Positions 10,701-20,203 of a DNA stretch of 64,000 nucleotides are shown here, piece by piece (within the stretch, counting starts at the first letter, position 1; each line of letters begins with the position of its first letter). The notes below the pieces were generated by a model that ran no database searches, was not told where the DNA came from, and was given only the letters and a program-made list of their open reading frames with translations. A program made the position numbers and the translations under genes. Source of the stretch: Venturia oleaginea (lineage: Eukaryota > Ascomycota > Dothideomycetes > Venturiales > Venturiaceae). The stretch spans positions 62,001-126,000 of the forward strand of contig JABMLP010000001.1 of NCBI GenBank assembly GCA_013176395.1, read 5' to 3'.

Positions 10701-12749
10701 CCTCAATCTCAGCTTCCATCTCCATCACCAACTCCATCTGCCACTCTACCTTTAGAGTCAACCACTGACTCCTATGACACTGAAAGTAACAAAGAACAAT
10801 CCGGTGACAGAGAATCTGATGAGGATGGCGATGATGAGAAGGAAAGCGGAGAAAATGAAGCTGAACCCAGTCAAGTACAACCTCCTTCCCCAGCACTATC
10901 ATCAGCTCCCACTGCTAGAACCTCCTATACTGCAGAGTTCTCTGAGGAATACACCGCAGTTGGTGCTGAAACTGACATCAGAAACATCATTTCTGGGAAG
11001 AGGACTCGTCATCAGGCTCATATCACTGCTGTCAATGAGTTGTCCGGCTATCTTGTAGGCTTCAACTTTGCCCTCTCTCTTGCTACGTCCACTACCAGGC
11101 TTCATGTTAGCGACATGCCTCCAGTTCCCAAGTACTGGCATCAAATGATTCGCCATCCATACGCCGATCAGTTCATTGCAGCTGCAGAGAAAGAATTCAA
11201 CCACCTCCGCCGTGCAGGAACCTTCAAACCTCTATCACCCTCTGAGATGGATCCCAGCATTGTGCAACTCCCTATGATGTGGGTATTCTCGTACAAATCG
11301 GATTCTGACGGCTATGTCACCAAATTCAAAGCACGTCTCTGTGTAAGAGGTGACCTTCAAACGACCATGGCAGAAACTGCAGCAACAACCCTCGCTGCAC
11401 GAATCTTTCGCTTCATGATGGCCCTCATTGCTGCTTTCGGACTCGACATGTGGCAATACGATATTGTCAATGCATACATCAATGCCAACGTTAACGAGAC
11501 TGTGTACGTCAGGTATCCTGACGGCTTCCCAGGCAATGGTGTCTTGTTACTCCTCCGTGCATTATACGGACTTCGCCAATCACCTCTTCTTTGGCAACGT
11601 AACTTCAGCGAAACCCTCGAATCTTTTGGCCTTACTCCTATGCCAGGAATTCCATGTCTCTTTGAGAAACAAGACTTGCTGGTATTCTTCTTTGTGGATG
11701 ACATTATTGTCGCTTGTCATCCAAGATCTCGTCACCTCGTTACTGAATTCGAAGCCAAACTCAGATCTCGGTATGCTATCAAACAGATAGGCCTCCCTGA
11801 GTACTTCCTTGGTATCCGCATTCTACGCAACTTTGAGGCCAAAACCATCAGTCTCTTGCAGGATGCATACATCGAAAAGATTACCAATCGCTTCAATCTA
11901 ACATCACGAAAAGCCGTCTCTTCACCGATGCCAAATGTTCCTCTTACACCACGTCTTGATAAGGCCTCTCCGCAGTTCATCTTTGCCTATCAACAGAAGG
12001 TTGGATCTATCAACTTCGCAGCCACAATCACAAGACCCGACATCGCCAAATCAGTCTCTCTCCTTTCAGAACATCTGCAAAACCCCAGCCAGCAGTGCTC
12101 TGACGCCGCAGACCAAGTCATCATCTATCTATATCACTCTCGGTACCTCTCAATTCAGTTCAATGGCCTCAAAACTGAGAACGTCTTTTCATGTCATTCT
12201 GATGCATCTTTCGCCGATGATATCGCCACCCGCCGCAGCAGTGAAGGCTTCACGTTCAGCCTTTACGGTGGGCTTATTGACTGGAGAGCCACCAAACAAA
12301 AAACAGTATCAACTTCTACCACTGAAGCTGAACTCCTCGCTCTTTCTGGCGCTTCACGCGAAATGATGTGGTGGAACCGCTTCTTTGAAGCTATCAGATT
12401 TAACCCTCAAGAGCCTACAATCATCCACTGCGACAACCAGCAGACAGTCAAACTAATGAACCATGAATCTCCAAAACTAGTCACTCGGTTACGTCACGTC
12501 GACATCCACCAAATGTGGCTCCGCCAACAGGTTCAAGCCTCTCTCATTATTGTTATCTGGATATCCACTGCTATGATGATCGCTGATGGAATGACGAAAA
12601 TCCTGAGCCCTCAACAACATCAAAACTTCTTATCTCAACTCAATATGGTTGACGTCGAGCACGTCATCAAGGTATTGGCAAAATCACCTCCAACGACCAC
12701 ACCAAAACCAGCCAATCAGGCTTCACCAAACCTCAACACCAAGGACTGA
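7791..12749 (+). CDS. copia Gag-Pol polyprotein with one in-frame UGA
   Basis: The best start is the ATG at 7791 (CCACCATGA context). The frame runs to 12749 with a single TGA at 9459-9461. Before it: Gag, a Cys-rich CxCG...W..C stretch and a protease (Y-L-D-S-A-S-S near 9109). After it: GAG-pre-integrase zinc site (H-E-M-L-G-H...C-E-S-C), integrase core (Q-T-D-D-F near 10015; A-Q-N-G-G-A-E near 10105), reverse transcriptase with F-V-D-D near 11695 and RNase H ending in S-T-T-E-A-E-L-L-A (near 12310). The TGA is followed by CTA, so it lies in the UGA-CUA context known for stop-codon readthrough; a C-to-T mutation of an Arg codon is the simpler alternative. Confidence 0.88.
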
Positions 12750-12803
12750 AGTATCACCACCTGTCTATGTCATGTCAGGCCTGAGGCTAGCCCTGAGAGG
12801 GTG

Positions 12804-13011
12804 TGTTAGATGATACAGCCGCTGTTGGATGATACCACAATTTCAGTTAGCCGCGAAGTGGATATCGGTGGCATACAGCCGTCGGAATCATGTACCCGTC
12901 TTTTGATTTCAAAGCAATCACATCTGTATAACTATCGCTCGGTCACCGGTTCATTATGAACCTCATGCAATCCTTAATCCTCCTCATCTTTTCACTGTGT
13001 ATCATTCAAGA
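12804..13011 (+). repeat. 3' LTR of copia element 2
   Basis: 208 bp, read as identical to the 5' LTR at 7389-7596. Followed by the GATGC target duplication and then by the N-terminal half of the interrupted transposase. Confidence 0.9.
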
Positions 13012-13705
13012 GATGCACTTTTCCAGGAAGGATAATGAATGGCGGTATCGCCCAGCCTGACGCGTTGATTCTCTCGATCGCTGTTGTCCATTCACGATTC
13101 CCTGGCTGTACGACAGTTGCTCGTCCAACTGTATCTGCACTTGTAACCACCTTTGCAGTCGCAATAACCCCCATCATGAAGCCAGTCTCATCAAAATTGT
13201 ATGTATCCTCGGTAAGGATACCGAACAATAGACGCATCTCTTCAAGGCGCTGAAACCACGCGTTAATTATCACTGGATCTTCGTATTTTGCACGCTGTGG
13301 ATGGAATTTACGATTCCACTTTGTACGAAGCTCAGTTTGAGTGGAGATAAAGCGGGATACCCAGTTCTTCCCGACTGGTTGTGGTGGAGGTTCTGTACCA
13401 CGTTTTTCGAGTAAAACATTTGCCATTTGTCGTACGTCAATAATCTGAGGGGGAAATCCGCATCGATCAAGGTTCAGGATCCACTGAACTAGAGCCTGCT
13501 CTTCATGTAGTTGTAACTTTCGTTTTTTGAGGTTGGATTCGCTCTGTGGTTTGATGCCTTTGAGACGACGCTGAAGTGTAGCTCGAGATATATCGTACAA
13601 CGCTGAGATTTGACGTTGACTTGAATTTTGATTCTTTTGAAAGCTTTGCTTCGCAAGACGTAATCTAGCCTCTTTGTGGGCTGATTCAGGCGTTGGTGTT
13701 GACAT
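13012..13705 (-). pseudogene. N-terminal half of the Fot1/pogo-like transposase
   Basis: Starts at the ATG at 13705 (MSTPTPESAHKEA). A Psq-type helix-turn-helix (I-S-A-L-Y-D-I-S-R-A-T-L-Q-R-R) is followed by a CENP-B-like domain (P-V-G-K-N-W-V-S-R-F) and the first catalytic Asp motif (Y-N-F-D-E-T-G-F). The frame is cut at about residue 230 (I-L-P-G-K-V-H) by copia element 2. The remainder is at 6582-7388. Confidence 0.88.
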
Positions 13706-13740
13706 TATCGCAATTATTGTACGAAAAGAATGGACTTTTT

Positions 13741-13789
13741 GATGGGGTGGCCCACTGACTGGGGTGGCCCACTGACTGGTGAAACACGT
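13741..13789 (-). repeat. right terminal inverted repeat of the interrupted Fot1-like transposon
   Basis: Outer end, read inward on the minus strand, begins ACGTGTTTCACC and contains the 17-bp unit GGTGGCCCACTGACTGG twice (plus-strand reading). A TA dinucleotide follows at 13790-13791. The matching left end is not in the window. Confidence 0.75.
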
Positions 13790-13791
13790 TA

Positions 13792-14165
13792 GATCTATAA
13801 AGTTTTAGAAGATTCCATCGCTGGAATATTGTTGTATTCGTTTGTGTTTAAGGATGGAATATTTTTATTCTTTCCTCGAACAGATTATTACACCAACATT
13901 AATCACGCAACGTTGAACGTAGAGTTTATGGTAGAAAAGTACTAATGAAGTCTCCTAGACTCTAGTATTCATAAATAAAGAGTCCTGAATTCCTGAAAGT
14001 TTCCTGATAGTCACAGATGCAAAATTGACGAAAGTAGCATAATTTTATTGATTTGTATTGTAAACAATTCAACAAGACCACTCGGACACCCAAATCATAG
14101 TTCCTGTGGGTATATAACTCCAAAAATGCACCTTGTAAGCAACTACTCCATCTCCATCTCAACTC
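13792..14165. other. AT-rich intergenic stretch, no gene seen
   Basis: Lies between the right end of the Fot1-like transposon and the stop codon of the H3 variant gene. It would include the 3' untranslated region of that gene. No coding or repeat structure is supported. Confidence 0.5.
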
Positions 14166-15377
14166 TCAAGCGCAACGGTCGATGTTGCCACGAAGCCTTC
14201 TTGCCAATTCCATATCTTTCTTTTGAATTGTAACGCGCTTGGCGTGAATAGCACACAAATTCGTATCTAGAATAGAGCGTTAATAGTGGTAAGGAGTAAA
14301 GAGGAATAATAATAGACCTTCGAAGAAACCAACTAGTAAGGACTCAGCAGCCTCATGGAGTGTTACGCAGAGGCTATGGCTCAAAGTAATATAGCTGGAT
14401 TTGGCTAATCCGTACAGTAGCGTTCAAGTGGTCCGGGGCGACAATATCGTATCAAACAAGTGAAGCGAAGCTTGCAAGTTATAGAGTCGTGAGTTGTGCT
14501 AAGTAACTAAAGCAATAGCGAAGTAACTAGAGAGTCAAGATACGAGACACTGAGGGAGCAGAGTCTCGTCCTATATATAGAGATCCATCTCCTAAGATAT
14601 TCTGCGCTCGTGGCGCTCGCAATCGAGCGTGTCGAGCGCTCGCCTTGCCAAGGCTCGAGCGTTCACATGACCCTTCCGATCCCATGTAACAACTTACTAA
14701 TCACAAAGGAAACGCGCCATACATGTCACTAAACGTTCCACGTGACAGTATCCGTAACATGGAGAGCCTCAAGTGCCTGCGCCCGGAAGCGCAAACCCTG
14801 TTTGATCTTCACGGTAATCTCGCGGATCAGACGATATATAGGTGCCTTTTTGATGAGGAGTTCGGTGCACTTCTGGTAGCGACGGGTCTCACGTAACGCG
14901 ACGGTTACATGCATGTTAGAGTATCGGGAAACTACCAGAACCATATAAATAATCGATAAACTTACTCCCTGGTTTGTAGCGATGTTTCTTTCTTACTGGC
15001 GCTTGAGGGTGATAGCCTGGAACTGTTTTCCGCGCCAAGGATGGGTTTTTACCGCCACGTATAGGAACAATGCCGCGTTTGCCTGTGGCTTTGGCTTTGG
15101 CTTTGGCTGTGGCTTTGGCTTTGGCTTTGGGGGTGTAGTTTCGGTCATTTGGGCCTTGGTTATCTGAGCCGGACTTGGTTGAGTCGGACCCATGGTCATT
15201 TCCACTACTAGGAGCAATGCTGCTATTGGCTGGTGGTGTGGCTGTAGGGACATTTTCAATACCAGCAGCTAGCCGGGTAGCTGCACGGAGTTCATCGTCG
15301 TGTCTTTTGTTGGTGGCTGAAGGCTAAAGTATATTAGCTTTATTATACGTGAGAGTATTAGGAAATGAACTTACCAT
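14166..15377 (-). pseudogene. histone H3 variant with lysine/alanine-rich N-tail, split by a solo LTR
   Basis: Exons as read: ATG 15377-15375; 15323-14966; 14904-14765; then, beyond the LTR (14361-14759), 14355-14318 and 14266-14166. The histone fold is clear: [18 protein letters not shown], then A-L-H-E-A-A-E-S-L-L-V, then [15 protein letters not shown] and A-R-R-L-R-G. The tail is about 110 residues, unlike canonical H3 (no ARTKQT start), with a repeated Lys-Ala stretch at 15072-15130. The second half of the fold is diverged (R-F-R-A-Q-A-L where H3 has R-F-Q-S-S-A). Loop 1 has H3 length, so a CENP-A identity is possible but not shown. The middle intron (14905-14965) has GTAAGT and CTAAC but ends TAA instead of TAG. 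A 5-bp target duplication flanks the LTR. Confidence 0.82.
14361..14759 (+). repeat. solo LTR, copy 1, inside the H3 variant gene
   Basis: 399 bp, starts TGTTACGCAGAGG and ends ATCCGTAACA. Flanked by the direct repeat TGGAG (14356-14360 and 14760-14764), as expected for LTR integration followed by LTR-LTR recombination. A second solo copy, about 95% or more alike by eye, is at 27483-27883. No internal region of this family is in the window, so it is not assigned to copia or gypsy. Orientation is arbitrary. Confidence 0.85.
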
Positions 15378-15772
15378 GGTGATGAGAGATGAGTTAATTC
15401 GTAAAGGAGACGCTTAATTAGTGTTGTGGTCGTGGAGAGGTAGGGAGTAACAGATTTTCCTAAAGTGGCCGTAATATCACGTTCGGATCACGTGTATGAC
15501 ACCCGTGGGTCACCCGTGGGTGACATGTAGTGAAAAATTTCATGCGCTAGTGTTACTAGCGTTAGGTGAAGTTTGCGATCCTATTAAGCTCACTTTCTAC
15601 TTCCTACCTCACCCAATCGCAACTTCTTTTCACTTCACCCCGCATATACCCTCAATATCTCCCTCCAATCGTATTTCAGACTACCAGAAGACTATCAGCT
15701 CAATCCCGAAGCAATTCTAGCCCTCCCTTACGCAAATTCAGCCCCTCCGTGCGCAGCTCGGCTACCTCTACA
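15378..15772. promoter_or_regulatory. shared divergent promoter of the H3 variant and the acidic-protein gene
   Basis: About 395 bp separate two start codons pointing away from each other. At 15498-15524 the motif CACCCGTGGGT occurs twice in tandem, and the second copy is part of an inverted repeat GTCACCC-GT-GGGTGAC (15509-15524). A dyad-symmetric, duplicated site between divergent genes is a reasonable operator candidate; no factor is known to me. CT-rich, leader-like sequence follows from about 15,590 to 15,770. Confidence 0.45.
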
Positions 15773-17101
15773 ATGGGCCCAACCAAAGACCCCCAGCGCC
15801 GATCCAAAAACCCGCATACAATTAAAGAGACGGCCCGTCGATCTAAGCTCACTGGTTTTGCCGCAACTGTCGATAAGAGTAAGCGTGCACTGAAGTCAGC
15901 GGAATCTGATGCGCGTATCAAGATGAAGAAGGCGCTTGGCTTTGACTTGTTGTCTGAAGAGGAACGACAAATTAAAATCGACGCCGCCATAAAGGAGGTC
16001 AATAATAAGCGGTAGGTTCCAGGCTTGTGATAGTTCCCTGGTAGTTTCATGTATACTAATTAAGCTTAGAATGGCAAATGGAACTCACCCCACCCTCCTC
16101 AAAGCCCCTAAAAATGAAACAATTACTTTCCTACCCTTCGAGTCCGACACCGAGGGCAATCTTTCCGAATCCGACGATGAAATTGAGGAATCAGTGAATT
16201 TGGAAGGGCAGGATACACATTTGGATGTAGAGGATGAGGAGGCGGTGTATTTTGAGACTCTTACCAAAAACCACTATGCACGCCACTACAATCTCGTATT
16301 GCGCACAGCAAGAAAGGGCTGGCAGTGTACACGGGAAATATTGGCGGTGAAGATTGACGATCGCCTGGCAAATATCAAAGATCCTGCGGATATTTACAAG
16401 TGCCTTGATGCAGAGGACTTAGAAGTAAGTTAATTCTTTATTTCCCTTCCTAACTATCTTCGCTTGTTCTTTCTTTAGTTGTTTCACTATTCTAAAAGAC
16501 AAAACGCATTCCTGATAGTCTCTAATGCGTTTAATAGGACCTAGCAATCGAATTCATCAAGGAGCCTGCTGTCTGTCCAGTTGAACAACGTACTACAATG
16601 TCACCACTGCAGTTCTTTACTGCCCGTGAATTTGCATTCATTCGCAATCGTCTCGCAACTACGGACATGTTTGAAGTTCTTCCTGGTCCACCTGATTGGT
16701 GGGAAGCACATCCTGACTCTGAACTCGCATTGCGACGCGATCTACCTGCTCCAGACCTCGCCGACGATGCCTACGCCTTAATGTTTGGGCCGAAGAAGGC
16801 AGCAAGAGAGAGATATGCCAGGGTAAGAGATATGGACTTGGAGACACTTGTTATGGTTCCACTTGAAGAACAGGTGACTGATATCATGGGTAATCTGATT
16901 GATGAGGGTGATATACTGCTAGAGAATACGAGGGTAGCGGAAATAGTTCGTGCCGAGCCCGTGGATGAGACAGATGTTGATGAAGTCGATTGTATGGATG
17001 ATAATAATGATGATGAGGAGGAGGATGTTGGTGATGAAGAGGCTGGTCTTCATATTATTGGCGGGGACTTAATGATTGACGATCCTTCTGATGAGGAGTA
17101 G
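15773..17101 (+). CDS. three-exon protein with acidic C-terminus, unknown function (385 aa)
   Basis: Exons 15773-16011, 16070-16424 and 16538-17101; introns GTAGGT..TTAG and GTAAGT..ATAG, phases fitting, no internal stop. I do not recognise the family. The N-terminal 80 residues are basic and probably helical (K-S-K-R-A-L-K-S-A-E-S-D). A first acidic patch covers about residues 95-135 (S-E-S-D-D-E-I-E-E). The middle holds W-W-E and Y-A-L-M-F-G-P-K-K-A-A-R-E-R-Y. The C-terminal 60 residues are dominated by Asp/Glu (D-D-N-N-D-D-E-E-E-D), as in histone chaperones and other basic-protein binders. It is divergently paired with the H3 variant. An in-frame ATG at 15566 is possible but lies in CT-rich leader. 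Intact within a transposon island. Confidence 0.75.
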
Positions 17102-17612
17102 TTCTTTTATGATTGAAGCGATTCCTGTATACTAGAAACAATGAACAACTCTCCTTCACTTTTGACTATCAGGAAACTATGAGGACTATTATAAGAGACT
17201 TAAGAGTACTTGGTACTTACTTCTACCGTTTTATATAATAATATCTAGTTCTTCTTCCTCTTTCCTTATGTAGTTTTAGGTGGATAGTAGTAATCTTTTA
17301 GTAACGTAGTTTATAGGCAAGTGGCCCGCATATGCATGTGGCCCGCCCCACCAAGTATACATACTTAAAACGGCAACTTTTTCAACAAAAAAGCAATTCT
17401 TGTTGAACAGTGGCATGCCAGTCCTTGATACCTCAGGCACAGTGCACGTGATAGATGCCAAGGAATGCATTGACATGCATATATATGCATGCAGATGCCA
17501 CGGGGTACTTAACCTAAGTAGTCAATACAGTCAAGTCACAGGGTGACACTCGTTCTGCTCATTGGCTCCTATCGTTAAGTTCGTGTTGAATCTACTTCCG
17601 AATAACTCTGTT
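17102..17612. other. AT-rich stretch with a lone Fot1-like end
   Basis: Contains the 3' flank of the acidic-protein gene, an isolated transposon end at 17302-17355 (listed separately) and an inverted run of TATGCATGC-type sequence near 17,475-17,495. No gene is supported. Confidence 0.45.
17302..17355 (+). repeat. orphan Fot1/pogo-like terminal repeat
   Basis: TA then ACGTAGTTTATAGGC, then two copies of a GTGGCCCGC-containing unit (17321 and 17338). The layout (TA, ACGT, two direct GTGGCC units) matches the ends of the five Fot1-like elements in this window. I could not find its partner end. Confidence 0.45.
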
Positions 17613-18389
17613 TTACTCGTTCAGCGTAACAATTCTTGATAAGAATATACATTTTCGTGCATACACATATTGAGCGATTGAGAGGCTTAAAATCAAGTAG
17701 ATTTTAAGCAATTGGCAGGCCTTTCGGCTAAGCCGTGCGGCGGCAGGGTAGTACAGCAAGCTTGGCCTAGGAGCTAGGCCAAATGAGCTGTGCCATTCTG
17801 CCAGGCAATGCACGAAAAGAAGCCCAAGGAAAGGCCCAATTGTGAGGGAAGGAAGGTGACGAGGCCGGCAGCAAGGCTGAGGATACAACTGAGGGAGATT
17901 GAGTGAAATGAGTAGAAAAAAGAGAGTGTGTGTATGTGATTGGGCTAGCGGCCAGGGTGGGTAAACGGCATTCGTACAATGTACGAAGTCGAAGGCTGGG
18001 CCAATCGACTCAGATTGGCGGAGGTTGTGAAGCCGGCGGTGTAAGCAGGCCAGTAATGATGGGCAACTTGCCATTGACTGCCTGGTAGGCGAGGTGAACC
18101 ATTCGCGCCGGGTCATAAGGCCCCGGAGGTGTTCGCTGCCGAAGTGGGAGGTTGAGAGGGATCTGTCGACGTGATATGCGCGGATGGCAGAGAGGTTAGA
18201 GTCGATTGTAGACGGCTTAACTTGTGTAATACCGTCAGTTCCAAAGCCTCTTCGCTCAATGTATCGCCCAATTGTGGTCTCAGTAGACGGCCAAGGCGGA
18301 TGTCCATCGATTGCGCAAGAGACTTCGTACGAGGTGACGGCGGTGCGGTAACCAGACTGGGTGTCTGCAGAGAGGCGACACCAAAGCAT
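17613..18389 (-). pseudogene. tyrosine recombinase N-terminal part of a DIRS-like element
   Basis: The first ~100 residues read as the SAM-like core-binding domain of a retrotransposon tyrosine recombinase: L-S-A-D-T-Q-S-G-Y-R-T-A, P-W-P-S-T-E-T-T, S-T-I-D-S-N-L-S-A-I-R-A-Y-H. It overlaps the 3' end of the RT gene in another frame, as in DIRS-type elements. After M-T-R-R the frame wanders, a further recombinase-like stretch appears in another frame near 18,060, and the catalytic R-H-R-Y domain is not recognisable, so the gene is truncated. Confidence 0.6.
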
Positions 18390-20065
18390 CCTGATATAGT
18401 TGGAGGTGTGACCCGCTCGGTCTTCGTTGATCTGGCGAATATACCAGATAGGAGGTTCGAAAGCGAGAGGTTCTGCCAGCCAGTTAAGTCAGCAATGGTG
18501 TCAATGTCAAGGCGAGAGAGCGTGTCAGCGAGGCGGTTGTTCTGCGAAGAAATCCAGTGAGGTGTGAGCTTGACATCATGCTGGGCGGCTAGAAGCAGAA
18601 GTTGACGTAGAGGATCCATTGCCAAACCTCGAACTGAGTGGTTTTTGATTGCATAGAATGCCGTAGTGCTGTCTGTCATAATATGAACTTCTTTGTGCGA
18701 CCATAAGGAAGCCCAGCATTGGAAGGACCTCAAGATCGCGTCTATCTCGTGATAGTTGATGTGAAAAGCAGGATGGGTGTGAGGGCAGGCGTAGGCATGT
18801 TGGGCAAGAGGCCACTTGTCATCTTCAGAGATGAAGTATGCGCCGGAGGCGAAAGATGAGGCATCTGAAAATAGAGTGACTGCAGCGCGCTCATTATCTT
18901 CGAAGAAGTAGATTCCATTGAACTTGGTAAGAAGATCACGCCACCAAATGAGGTCTTGACGCGCCCCAGGCGAGAGAGATTGGCGTAGCGCCTTCGATCG
19001 ATTGAATGAAGCAGTGAAATCCCAGATTCTGCGTAGAAAGGCGCGGCCAAGGTGGACTACTGAAGAGCAGAATGAGTAGAATCCGGCAGCAGATTCCATG
19101 TCGTATTTAGTGACTGAATTGGCTTTGAGCAGGGCCTCAGCAATAGCGATACCTTTGGTGATCTTTTTCGCTGGTAGGCGCGCTTCCATCTTGACCGTGT
19201 CAATCTCGAGGCCTAGGGTGACAACTGTGGTACCTTGTTCATCCTTCGAGTCATTCCTAGGAATGCCTAGTTCGTCAGTGATGAGCTTGTAGTCATCGGA
19301 GACCGATCGAATAAGGTGGGCAGGCTGGGCAGAAGGTGGAAAGATCATAACGAAGTCATCTAAGTAATGCTTAACGCGCCATGAGAATTGGTGTTGTAGA
19401 ATCCAATGAAAACCCTCAGCAAAGAGGTTGAACAGGAAGGGCGCCGTGCGGAGGCCAAATGGTAGGCAGTTTTCGGTGTAGAATAGGCCCCATTTCATGC
19501 CTAAGAGCCACCTTTGGTTGTAGGCAACTGGGATGTTCCTGAAGGCACTCTCAATGTCGCGTTTGATGAGAATGGAGCTTCTGCCCGTGAGGCGAATAGA
19601 TGACAGAATGCTGTCGAATCTAGTGTAATGAATGGCCGCCCGTGAGGCTGGAATGTGGTCGTTCACCGAATGGGTGCTAGGGTGAGAAAGATGATGAATT
19701 CTTCTCCAACCACCATCACCTTTTGGGACAAGGCCCAAGGGTGATGATATGAAGGGCGCGCTTCCATTATGAATAGAGATGCGGCCACGTATGAGGTCTT
19801 GCTAGACCTGGGTTTCAATGATATGAGGTGCCAGAGAAGCTGAGGCGAGATTTTTCGAATGTAGATGTTGGATAGGGCCATCATACCCAATCTGGACACC
19901 GTGTCTCAAAATGCCACCCAGAATATGAGGTAAGTTACCTGGATAACGCGCCAGGCGTGTTCTCCATGCTGAAGGCACGAAGGGGGAAGGTGAGTTGCGT
20001 AAGGAGGGTGTAGATGGGTCAAAGACCTTGAAGGAAAGTGTGGTGTTAGGCCTAGCCGGAGGCAA
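18113..20065 (-). pseudogene. reverse transcriptase/RNase H of a DIRS-like element, one in-frame stop
   Basis: One frame carries RT motifs G-L-V-P-K-G-D-G-G-W-R (about 19,735), L-P-F-G-L-R-T-A-P (19,460) and Y-L-D-D (about 19,360), followed by RNase H with D-A-S-S-F-A-S-G-A (18,870), D-S-T-T-A-F-Y (18,665) and N-R-L-A-D-T-L-S-R (18,530). A TAG at 19804-19802 separates residues upstream (Met 20065) from the RT in the same frame; it reads as a mutated CAG. The Y-L-D-D box, RNase H type and adjacent tyrosine recombinase place it with DIRS/Ngaro-like elements rather than LTR elements. Confidence 0.75.
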
Positions 20066-20203
20066 CGTGCGAAAAGGATAAAAGGATATTGCATTTGGAC
20101 GCAGCGGAAGCGATGAACTGGAATGTGAATAAGGTAGCTGAAGGCTAAGCGATTTCTGAGGTTTCAGCTGTCTGTTGGCAGGCTCAGATCGCAGCCGTGA
20201 TGG

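Larger units (their letters stand above)
7389..13011 (+). mobile_element. Ty1/copia element 2, full length, identical LTRs
   Basis: Two 208-bp LTRs (7389-7596 and 12804-13011) that I read as identical flank a gag-pol region. Target duplication GATGC (7384-7388 and 13012-13016). PBS GTTATGAGCCCGGC follows the 5' LTR and a purine-rich tract (CTGAGAGGGTG) precedes the 3' LTR. It is inserted in a Fot1-like transposase gene. Identical LTRs indicate a very recent insertion. Confidence 0.93.

Noticed and set aside
14166..15377. Calling the H3 variant CENP-A
   Set aside because: The tail is CENP-A-like in being non-canonical, but loop 1 has the length of H3 and the typical Trp is absent. Only a phylogeny could decide, so it is left as H3 variant.
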